From positions 1,848,333 through 1,912,332 of the forward strand of contig NZ_AP018207.1 in the NCBI RefSeq assembly GCF_002367995.1: a stretch of DNA of 64,000 nucleotides, read 5' to 3'. Shown one piece after another: positions 37,830-44,766 of this stretch. The notes under the pieces are model-generated. The model was not told where the DNA came from, ran no database searches, and saw nothing but the letters and a program-made list of their open reading frames with translations. This stretch comes from Calothrix brevissima NIES-22. GTDB taxonomy: Bacteria > Cyanobacteriota > Cyanobacteriia > Cyanobacteriales > Nostocaceae. The number at the start of each line of letters is the position of its first letter. The stretch's first letter is position 1. The translations under genes and the position numbers were made by a program.

Positions 37830-38261
37830 ATGCCAACTCTTGTGAACATCACTTTGAAAACTCCCAGTGCTGTGCAAATCTGGGGATTTTACGACTCAAT
37901 AATCCTCAGAGATGTTGCTAAGGCCGTGGAGACAATCGCCGCCGGGTTGAGTGGCGATGGTCAAGAGATTCATATCATGTCAGGGACGCACGGATATTGC
38001 ACAGGAAAGATTGGGGCTGTCGCGACTCGAGAAGAAAAGTTTGCAGATCAGGATCGTTCGTTAGCCAACCCGCGTACCAAAGATGGCAAATCTGTTACTC
38101 TGGTGGTGCATGATTTCAATACGGGTGGATTAGGTTCGGCACCTGACCGAGTAACCGCGGCGATGTCAAAGTTGAACACGGAAATGCGGACTATCGAATC
38201 GGCAAAACCTGGCAAGGTTACGTTTCTTTTGGCATATTGCTGTAGTGCCGGGAGCAAATGA
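37830..38261 (+). CDS. Small protein with caspase-like His/Cys pattern (143 aa)
   Basis: The start is the ATG at 37830 (MPTLVNITLKTPSAVQIW), with CAGGAG about ten bases upstream; the longer frame from 37740 lacks such a site. A hydrophobic strand ends in IHIMSGTHGYC (His54), and another near the C-terminus ends in TFLLAYCCSAGS (Cys137/138). This order and spacing resemble the caspase-hemoglobinase fold, where the catalytic His follows one strand (SGHG-like) and the Cys follows the next (DCCHSG-like). The protein ends five residues after the cysteines. Similarity is by pattern only. It is divergent from the STAND gene and next to the IS-truncated gene, so it could be an effector or partner. 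Confidence 0.7.
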   Translation: MPTLVNITLKTPSAVQIWGFYDSIILRDVAKAVETIAAGLSGDGQEIHIMSGTHGYCTGKIGAVATREEKFADQDRSLANPRTKDGKSVTLVVHDFNTGGLGSAPDRVTAAMSKLNTEMRTIESAKPGKVTFLLAYCCSAGSK

Positions 38262-38382
38262 AATAATTTCGTTAATTCATGAGTTTCTACATTTCAGCGT
38301 AATCGCTGTTTTGGTAATTTTCTGTTTCTCCATAAATCAAACAAAGAACTTGCAACCTTAACAAACTCAAAAGAGGTATGAG

Positions 38383-38862
38383 ATGAAAAGAACACAATGG
38401 ATAAATAACAGCATTCAACACCCAACAGGTGTTGGTGAGGGTGCTACCGCAACTTGGCTAAAAAAAATAAACGATAAAGGTGTTGCTATAGCCAACCAAA
38501 TCACTGCAACAGAATGTGATGGACTACAAGCACTTTGTGAATCTGGAAAATTTATCTTGGCTAAAAAACTAGACACTGATGAGGATCATATCAGCCTAGA
38601 AACTTATGATAACCATATCAGTTTTGATGCGCTGAATGGCAATACTTTGAAAGATAAAGGCACTCCGAAGGACAGTGTAGAGACTGGTGTGTTCAAGCAT
38701 TTAGAGCATCCCGGAGATTTTATTTACATCACTTTGAAAGATAAAGGCACTTCAAAGGACAGTGTAGAGACTGGTGTGTTCGAGCATTTAGAGCATCCCG
38801 GAGATTTTATTTACATCAGTGCAAGTAATCCAGGTGGACACGCAATGGCTCTATATATTTGA
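38383..38862 (+). CDS. Small protein with internal duplication, 3' end cut by an IS
   Basis: The 159-codon frame begins MKRTQWINNSIQHPTGVGEGA, with an AGAGG site upstream. Its last codons read GGHAMALYI, then a TGA formed where the IS begins (T from the host, GA from the inverted repeat), so the natural end is lost. A 29-residue unit (LKDKGT...HPGDFIYI) occurs twice in tandem. GVGEGATATWLKKI near the start and GGHAMAL near the end resemble the Cys and His regions of YopT-like (C58) peptidases, but the catalytic Cys position holds Gly, so the likeness may be decayed or false. It lies 121 bp after the caspase-like gene on the same strand. Confidence 0.6.
   Translation: MKRTQWINNSIQHPTGVGEGATATWLKKINDKGVAIANQITATECDGLQALCESGKFILAKKLDTDEDHISLETYDNHISFDALNGNTLKDKGTPKDSVETGVFKHLEHPGDFIYITLKDKGTSKDSVETGVFEHLEHPGDFIYISASNPGGHAMALYI
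38644..38817. repeat. 87-bp tandem duplication inside a gene
   Basis: Units 38644-38730 and 38731-38817 differ at three positions by eye. The unit is 29 codons long and keeps the frame. Confidence 0.95.
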
Positions 38863-40358
38863 GTTTAGACTAGACAGCAACAAATGACCCAGCAGTGCTG
38901 AGTTAATAAAACACAACCTTCAAGAATGAAGATATTTGAGATTAAGCAGATTTTTGTTCCTCTTTGCGTGGTTTAGAAGCAGTCTTTTTAACAATTGGAT
39001 ATCGTATTTTCCGGTTACGGACTTTACCTGGTGTCCACCCAAGGGACTTTCCACGAGGTTTGGGTGGAGAGGTAGGAGTACCAATCGCGGCGAAAACTCC
39101 ACCCATAGCTTGAGCAACTCGTCCTGGGGTCAATTTATCCATTGACTTCTGCCAAGGAAGAGGATTATCAGCAACGATATCACAAGCTAACCATAACTCC
39201 CAAGTGATTAACGGCATTAAGTCACTCCAATGTTCACATTGTTCTGGAGTACTGAATTTTGGTACTGTCCAATGTAAGCGTTGCTTAAGAAAACGATACC
39301 AATGGTCAATCGTGAATCGGCGCAAGTACAATCGCCAAACTTCATCCAATGGTGGCATTTGTTCCCCAACCCAAGCCAACCACAAGGGTCTTAATACTCT
39401 CAAATTGCCATCAAGATCAAGACGTTCCACCTTCAGTAGCATCATTGGGCGTGCAGCAGCTTTGCGAAAATGCAAATCTTCCCACAGACTGACTTTAACT
39501 CGTCCCAATTTTGGGTCATTTACTTCCAGCACAGATGCCACTTCGCCCCAGGTTGAGGGTTCATTGAGTTTAAATTGAGCACCATGCTTGCGAGGACGAC
39601 CCTTGCCAGAGTAAGCAGGTGGTGCGCCCCATAGACACAGATTTGAACGCAGTCTAACTAAGATATCGGCTTTTATACTAGCTGTCTTTAATACGAAAGG
39701 CGCACAACCATATTCACTGTCCCAAAGCGAAATTGGTCGAACAGACATTGATTCACATACCTTTTTGAGTTGTTCAACTGCTTTCTCAATCGGATTGTCC
39801 CAACTGGTAATCCGTTCATGCCTCAGCGGTAGTGCCCAACTTCCTGAATCCTCTGGTATCCAAGCTATAGTACTATATCCCTGCCCAATCGTAATCGGTT
39901 TATTTCCCGCGATCGCTGTGCTACTGTGTTCTATTGTCCGTTCTTTGAGTGTCACCGCATCTGGGCGTGACCAAGCTGTATGGTCTCCTGCCAACAATAT
40001 GCGTTTTTCTGTTGGTATTTGCTTGATATATAACTCCATTAATTTCTCACGGTCTGGTTTGGTATCTTGTATCGCTTCATAGATACTCGGCCATTTACGT
40101 CTAAACACTGGCGATAAAGATAAATCTGCCAGACTGTAGACATTACGGGTCAACAGTATCGCATCTGTTAGTTCAAATGTTGCATCATGTGCTTTGCCTA
40201 GATGCGTATAGGCGGCTTGACGAAATTCTTCGAGTCTGGCACGTTTCATATTGGCAGATAAGAGTAGGTGATTCTCTCTTAGCTTCTGCCGAAAGGGGGA
40301 CTGTCTTCAATCAGACATCCCCTTTTTCTCTTTCATCTCTCCCATTTAGTCTAAACTC
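38861..40358. mobile_element. Insertion sequence with 12-bp terminal inverted repeats
   Basis: GAGTTTAGACTA at 38861-38872 is the exact complement of TAGTCTAAACTC at 40347-40358. The 1498-bp element carries one transposase gene on the minus strand. No target-site duplication is visible in the flanks. It interrupts the gene at 38383. Inside the right end is a further hairpin (GGGGACTGTCTTC / GATGTCCCC region near 40295-40325). Confidence 0.92.
38942..40249 (-). CDS. DDE transposase of the IS (IS4/IS701-like)
   Basis: The 435-residue protein starts MKRARLEEFRQAAYTHLGKA. Asp residues in LLAGDHTAWSRPDA and SLWDSEYGCAPF fit the first two DDE residues. The segment FTIDHWYRFLKQRLHW, with LITWELWLA after it, resembles the Y-R-E/K region of IS4/IS701-type transposases. 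The C-terminus is rich in Lys, Pro and Gly, as in many DNA-binding tails. It fills the element and appears intact, so the IS could still be active. The exact IS family was not determined. Confidence 0.9.
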   Translation of the reverse strand: MKRARLEEFRQAAYTHLGKAHDATFELTDAILLTRNVYSLADLSLSPVFRRKWPSIYEAIQDTKPDREKLMELYIKQIPTEKRILLAGDHTAWSRPDAVTLKERTIEHSSTAIAGNKPITIGQGYSTIAWIPEDSGSWALPLRHERITSWDNPIEKAVEQLKKVCESMSVRPISLWDSEYGCAPFVLKTASIKADILVRLRSNLCLWGAPPAYSGKGRPRKHGAQFKLNEPSTWGEVASVLEVNDPKLGRVKVSLWEDLHFRKAAARPMMLLKVERLDLDGNLRVLRPLWLAWVGEQMPPLDEVWRLYLRRFTIDHWYRFLKQRLHWTVPKFSTPEQCEHWSDLMPLITWELWLACDIVADNPLPWQKSMDKLTPGRVAQAMGGVFAAIGTPTSPPKPRGKSLGWTPGKVRNRKIRYPIVKKTASKPRKEEQKSA

Positions 40359-40377
40359 CAGTTACAAAGAGTGAGAT

Positions 40378-40500
40378 CGCCAATCTTGTAGGATACATTA
40401 GCAGCGAGAGTACGGCATCACCAAATTGCTGAATTAGCGATCGCCTAAGCTTGAGATAGTTGTGAGCGATCGCATAATTTTTGAGACTAGTGCGATCGCT
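40378..40500. repeat. HIP1-rich dispersed repeat, family R, copy 1
   Basis: Contains ATCGCCAATCTTGTAGGATA, CGAGAGTACGGCATCACC, and GCGATCGC units linked by TAAGCTTGAGATAGTTG and AATTTTTGAGACTAGTGCGAT. Related copies are at 41157-41275 and 41828-41980. The three surround the toxin-antitoxin and antitoxin-like genes. Confidence 0.85.
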
Positions 40501-40531
40501 CCAGGTACGTTATGAATCGAAGCCAAGACGA

Positions 40532-40870
40532 TTAATCCTCTACTTCCGGCTCGCCGATTGTCTTCTGTGCTGCATGACGAATGTGGAGAATTCTTACCGT
40601 GGGAATGGCTTGATCTTCAAGAACCGTGAACAAAATGCGATAAGTTTGTTTTCCTTGCCCGTAAAGAAGTTGACGAATTTCTTGACTAAAGAAAGCATCT
40701 TCACGAGCGAGTGGGCAGCGTCGAGGCATTTCTTGCAGAGAGACGATTGCGTCAATCAGCCCTTGATACCAGGCTTGGGCGCGTTCTGGTGTGGTAAACT
40801 GAGAAAAATTTAAGAAAGCAGTATCTGCTTCGGCTTTGGCAATGCTAGAGAAATCAATGCGGTACCTCAT
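40532..40870 (-). CDS. RelE/ParE-family toxin
   Basis: The 112-residue protein begins MRYRIDFSSIAKAEADTAFL and continues with ERAQAWYQGLIDAIVSLQEMPRRCPLA, then IRQLLYGQGKQTYRILFTV and VRILHIRHAAQ. This is the full RelE/ParE pattern with a conserved Arg-rich C-terminal strand. It overlaps its antitoxin gene by four bases (ATGA), so the two are translationally coupled. The last residues (GEPEVED) are acidic. It is probably a ParE-like gyrase poison or a ribosome-dependent RNase; which one is not shown. Confidence 0.92.
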   Translation of the reverse strand: MRYRIDFSSIAKAEADTAFLNFSQFTTPERAQAWYQGLIDAIVSLQEMPRRCPLAREDAFFSQEIRQLLYGQGKQTYRILFTVLEDQAIPTVRILHIRHAAQKTIGEPEVED

Positions 40871-41121
40871 GCTTCCAGGGACAACCCGTATTTTTGATTC
40901 TGCTCGGCAATAAAGTCTTCTAAACTCGAAAATTCTCCTCGTTCAAAATCATCAAGTCCGCGTTGAATTCCCTTTAAAGCCTCAAAAAAATCACTATCAT
41001 CCAAACTCAGCCCCAAAGTCAGAACCGCGATCGCCATTTGCGAAATATCTTGTCCAGTACTTTGGGCACGCTGTCGCAACAGCGCCTCAATTTTCGGTGG
41101 CAGATCGAGTGTAATGGGCAT
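40867..41121 (-). CDS. Type II antitoxin (RelE/ParE partner)
   Basis: The 84-residue protein starts MPITLDLPPKIEALLRQRAQ, a ribbon-helix-helix-like N-terminus followed by GQDISQMAIAVLTLGL. The acidic C-terminus (FERGEFSSLEDFIAEQNQKYGL) is the likely toxin-binding tail. Its stop overlaps the toxin start by four bases. Such antitoxins repress their own promoter; HIP1-rich repeats in the leader region may hide that promoter. Confidence 0.88.
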   Translation of the reverse strand: MPITLDLPPKIEALLRQRAQSTGQDISQMAIAVLTLGLSLDDSDFFEALKGIQRGLDDFERGEFSSLEDFIAEQNQKYGLSLEA

Positions 41122-41156
41122 TGCTGATTTTTCCGAGCGTGATACTGATTTTATTA

Positions 41157-41275
41157 TAGCGATCGCTAATAGTTGGGATAGTTGTAAGCGATCGCAGAAT
41201 TTTTGAGCCTAGTGCGATCGCCAATCTTGTAGGCTATGTTAGCCGCGAGAGTACGGCAGTTTTGCTCATCCGTTA
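41157..41275. repeat. HIP1-rich dispersed repeat, family R, copy 2
   Basis: Same units as copy 1 but permuted: GATAGTTGTAAGCGATCGC and AATTTTTGAGCCTAGTGCGAT come before GCCAATCTTGTAGGCTATGT and CGAGAGTACGGCA. Confidence 0.82.
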
Positions 41276-41626
41276 CAACGCCTTGAGCTTCAGCAATGCT
41301 TTCGCCTTAGCCATCCGCACTAAATGTTCCACATATTCATATTGCTGCCAAGCTTGTTCTTCTTGGGCTGTTAATCCCACCGTTCTATTCTTTTCTAACA
41401 AGCTGGTAATTTGCTGTTGTAACGCCTCAGACGGCTTCAATGCCAAAATTTCCTCCCCAGAGGGAAGATTTGCCAAAAACTTCAACACTTCTGCCAAGCC
41501 AGAAAAACCAGATTGACCAATTGCGTTCCATTCTCGCAATCCCAATTCTAAAATCTGCGGCAACTGGTCTTGTAGTGGACTCAGCCGGAGTGCCAACTCA
41601 TCGGGAATGTCAACTCTAATCTGCAT
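41273..41626 (-). CDS. Antitoxin-like protein of unknown function (117 aa)
   Basis: The protein begins MQIRVDIPDELALRLSPLQDQLPQILELGL, a pattern common in cyanobacterial antitoxin-like orphans. It has a helical middle (SEALQQQITSLLEKNRTVGLT) and a C-terminus rich in Lys and Ala (VRMAKAKALLKLKAL). No toxin gene lies next to it; the nearest toxin-antitoxin pair is 150 bp downstream on the same strand. The function is inferred from location and the N-terminal pattern only. Confidence 0.68.
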   Translation of the reverse strand: MQIRVDIPDELALRLSPLQDQLPQILELGLREWNAIGQSGFSGLAEVLKFLANLPSGEEILALKPSEALQQQITSLLEKNRTVGLTAQEEQAWQQYEYVEHLVRMAKAKALLKLKAL

Positions 41627-41702
41627 GATATGGCGTTCAGAGCTTGCAAAATATACTCCTGATCTTAGCCCATCTCACCGATTCTCTGGGTTAAGGCAAC
41701 AA

Positions 41703-41785
41703 GTAAAAATAAGTAGTGTGAGCATCTTGCTCGCGCGGGCAAGATGCCCGCACTACAAATATTAAATTGTTCAACTTATTTTTAC
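41703..41785. repeat. MITE-like element, family F
   Basis: GTAAAAATAAGT (41703-41714) and ACTTATTTTTAC (41774-41785) are perfect complements. Inside is a hairpin (GTAGTGTGAGCATCTTGC / GCAAGATGCCCGCACTAC) like the core of family B. Confidence 0.88.
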
Positions 41786-41827
41786 ACGACTCCTAAATTG
41801 GTTTTGCGTTAGCGTAGCTTACCGTAG

Positions 41828-41980
41828 GTATCGCCAATCTTGTAGGATGTGCAATTTGGCGAGAGTACGGTATCACCGAATTGCAGAATTAGCGATCGCC
41901 TAAGCTTGAGATAGTTGTAAGCGATCGCCTAAGCTTGAGATAGCTGTAAGCGATCGCAGAATTTTTGAGACTAGTGCGAT
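41828..41980. repeat. HIP1-rich dispersed repeat, family R, copy 3
   Basis: Same units as copy 1, with the GCGATCGCCTAAGCTTGAGA segment present twice in tandem. It ends 28 bases before the ClC stop codon. Confidence 0.85.
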
Positions 41981-42008
41981 TAGCAATAACGATTTAATAG
42001 TCAATACC

Positions 42009-44645
42009 CTAACTATTAACTGCACCTCTGACCAAAATCACTGTACTTTCGACACCAGAAGCGATCGCTTCGGGAATATTACCTTGAATTGCTTGCTGTA
42101 ATAATCCTTCTCTGGAAGCACCTAAAACAACTACATCATAACCTTCGGTTTTCACGAGGTTAATTACACCTTGAGAAACCGAATCAGCTTTCACCGGCGA
42201 AGCCACTACAGTACTAGATAGCTTCCGTCGGCGAATTAATTGACTAATGGCTTGTTCTAAAACTGTCATGTCTGGTGCTAATTCTGACGGTGTAAATACC
42301 CTGGTAAGGCGAATTTGCGGATCGTTTCCTAATGTCACCAAAGCTGGGAGTAACTTAATTGCTATCCTTGCATTCGGCCCGCCAGCCATTGGTACTAGCC
42401 AACGGTTAAAACTATACTGATTGTTGACTGTTGACTGTTGACTGTTGACTGTTGACTGGTTACCTAATTTCACTAAAACAACATCGCAGGTAGCTTGGCG
42501 AATAATGGTATCAACAACTGTACCAAAAATCCTACCTGGGGTAGATGTGTTACCTTTCCAACCCATCAAAATTAAATCTATGTGGCGTTCGCTGATGGTT
42601 TCTAAAATTGCTTGGGCAACATCGTGAGCTACGCGAATTTGTGTATGTAGGGGAATTTTCCACTTTTTCGCTAAGACTTCCGCTTGTCTAAGCAAACGGC
42701 GACTTTTTGCAGTTCTGACTTGGGTTTCTGTGGGCGAACTGTGGCGCGAGACTAAAATAACTTGGACGCACTCTATCTCATAATGGCGATCGCGGGCAAT
42801 AGCCGCAGCCATTTGTAATAAAGTCCCGGCTGTTTCCGGATTCGCCACTGTCACTAATAATCTGCCTCTGCCAATATTGGGCGATCGCGTTTGGTAAACT
42901 ACATAAGATGGTTCCGGTTGCGGCCCCATAGTTGCATTTTCGCAATTTAAATGATCGGCTTCAGCTCTGATAATATCTGCACGGGTAATAATCCCAATCA
43001 GTTTGCGCCCTTCAACTACCGGTAAGCGACTAATTTGATAGCGATCCAGTAAATACAGCACATTCTGCAGATTGTGTTGCGGTGTGACTGTAATGGGCTT
43101 GGATGTCATCACTTCTCCAATCGATGTATCGTTGGGTAAGTTGCGATCGCGAACTTTGAATAAATCTGATTGGGTAATAATTCCGACTAATTTACCTTCT
43201 TCGACTACGGGAAAACCCCGATGATGAGAACGAGAAAAGGCTTGGATGGCTTCCTCAATAGTCATCTCGACATCGAGAGTTTCTACTCGCTGTTGCATTA
43301 CCTCTTTAGCTGTTAAGTTGGTCATGATTCCTTCTACAGGGACGTTTGCAGCTAGGGTAATGCCTTTTAATTTTAAAAGTTTTTCATACAAAGAACCCGG
43401 TACAACTTTCTCTGCTACTAAGTATGAGGTGACAGAGACAATCATTAAAGGTAGTACCAAGTTAAAATCTGCTGTCATTTCAAACACAATCACAATCGCT
43501 GTGATTGGGACTTTAGAAACGGCGCTAAAAAATCCGCCCATTCCCGCTAAGGCGTAGGTAGTATGAGAACCGCCGCCTAAAAGTTGAGATTCAAATACAC
43601 CGACAATATGACCTAAACAAGAACCCAAGATGAGACTGGGAGCAAATAACCCTCCTGGCGCGCCAGAACCAAAGGCTACCAAGGTAAGAACGAATTGAGC
43701 AACAAAGGCGATCGCGGCTAATAAAGCATTAGATTTCCCTGTAATTAAATATTCTCTTAACCCAGTATTATCACGGAAAGACGCAGGCAGCATTGCCACG
43801 ACACAACCAGAGATAAAACCAGCTAAAGCAATTCTTAGCGGTAAACTAACATGTAATCTCCGGTATGCTTTAATACTAAATACTAGACCTTGATTAAATA
43901 GGGCAGCCAACAACCCTGCTAAGATACCCAACAGTAAGAAAAAGGGTATTTCTGGGAGAGAAAACTGACTGAGGGATTCAGTGGAAGGGAGACTCAAATC
44001 CAAACTGCGACCACCCAACAACCGAGATATTACCCCACCAATAAACGAGGCAATAATGGCAGTTCCGAGAGTAATTCCCGATAAATCTTGCAGTAACTCT
44101 TCCACAATAAACAATACGCCAGCAATCGGTGCATTAAACGCCGCCGCTAAACCTGCACCTGCACCAGCCGCAATCATCTGTCGCCGATGATCTGGGGAAG
44201 TGGGAACCCAGCGACTCAATCCCGCAGCTAAACCTGCACCAACATGAACAGTCGGGCCTTGTCGTCCCAGTGTCATTCCCGAACCCAAAGCAATAATCGC
44301 ACTGATTAACTTCACCGCCGCCACCCGCCAAGATAGGGTCATCGGCACATTCGCCAGGGTCGCCTTGACTTGGGGAATCCCGCTTCCGGAGGCTTCTGGG
44401 GCTAAACGCTGCACTAACCAGCCAGAGAGATAGCCAAAACCCATACCCACTAAGGGTAAAACCACCCATACTGGTAAAATCTGGGTACTATGAACTCGCC
44501 AAGTACCCAACCATCCCGACCCGACTTTGAGAAACACTGCTGATAAAGCAGCAACAATACCAATAACAGAAGCTTCTGCGATCGCTAAACCTCTTCTAGG
44601 CTGCCACAGACTGCGAATGCGCTGAGTCAGAACAGGAAGCGACAT
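42009..44645 (-). CDS. ClC chloride channel/antiporter with CBS pair and two USP domains
   Basis: The 878-residue protein has an N-terminal ClC membrane domain (~1-425) with GSGIPQVKA, GRQGPTVHVG and GSGAPGGLFAPSL. Two CBS domains (~445-562; VMTSKPITVTPQHNLQNVLY is in the second) and two UspA-type domains (~590-878) follow. ClC proteins move chloride or other anions; CBS and USP domains usually bind nucleotides. The position of the gating glutamate (GREGP in ClC-ec1) holds Gln here (codon CAA near 44257), while the internal Glu (VLFIVEEL) is kept. A five-unit heptamer repeat lies inside the frame between the USP domains. The gene is alone. Confidence 0.94.
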   Translation of the reverse strand: MSLPVLTQRIRSLWQPRRGLAIAEASVIGIVAALSAVFLKVGSGWLGTWRVHSTQILPVWVVLPLVGMGFGYLSGWLVQRLAPEASGSGIPQVKATLANVPMTLSWRVAAVKLISAIIALGSGMTLGRQGPTVHVGAGLAAGLSRWVPTSPDHRRQMIAAGAGAGLAAAFNAPIAGVLFIVEELLQDLSGITLGTAIIASFIGGVISRLLGGRSLDLSLPSTESLSQFSLPEIPFFLLLGILAGLLAALFNQGLVFSIKAYRRLHVSLPLRIALAGFISGCVVAMLPASFRDNTGLREYLITGKSNALLAAIAFVAQFVLTLVAFGSGAPGGLFAPSLILGSCLGHIVGVFESQLLGGGSHTTYALAGMGGFFSAVSKVPITAIVIVFEMTADFNLVLPLMIVSVTSYLVAEKVVPGSLYEKLLKLKGITLAANVPVEGIMTNLTAKEVMQQRVETLDVEMTIEEAIQAFSRSHHRGFPVVEEGKLVGIITQSDLFKVRDRNLPNDTSIGEVMTSKPITVTPQHNLQNVLYLLDRYQISRLPVVEGRKLIGIITRADIIRAEADHLNCENATMGPQPEPSYVVYQTRSPNIGRGRLLVTVANPETAGTLLQMAAAIARDRHYEIECVQVILVSRHSSPTETQVRTAKSRRLLRQAEVLAKKWKIPLHTQIRVAHDVAQAILETISERHIDLILMGWKGNTSTPGRIFGTVVDTIIRQATCDVVLVKLGNQSTVNSQQSTVNNQYSFNRWLVPMAGGPNARIAIKLLPALVTLGNDPQIRLTRVFTPSELAPDMTVLEQAISQLIRRRKLSSTVVASPVKADSVSQGVINLVKTEGYDVVVLGASREGLLQQAIQGNIPEAIASGVESTVILVRGAVNS
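42422..42456. repeat. Heptamer repeat (TGTTGAC)x5 inside the ClC coding sequence
   Basis: Five exact units encode a linker reading QSTVNSQQSTVNNQ around residues 730-742. Since 7 is not a multiple of 3, any change in unit number other than by three shifts the frame. Confidence 0.96.
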
Positions 44646-44705
44646 ACAAATCTAAATAAATTAATAACTAAAATCATATTTTAGATTTGGTAATGTTTGT
44701 TAAAT

Positions 44706-44761
44706 AGTCAAAGGTCAACGGTCAATAGTCAACGGTCAACGGTCAACGGTCAACGGTCAAC
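44706..44761. repeat. GGTCAAC heptamer array
   Basis: Seven to eight units of GGTCAAC/AGTCAAC lie between the collagen-like gene's stop (44767) and the ClC start. Confidence 0.93.
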
Positions 44762-44766
44762 AAATC

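Noticed and set aside
40359-40440. Continuation of the IS-interrupted gene after the right end of the IS
   Set aside because: Joining the flanks gives about 24 more codons, but these fall into a dispersed repeat that is non-coding elsewhere, so the natural end cannot be assigned.
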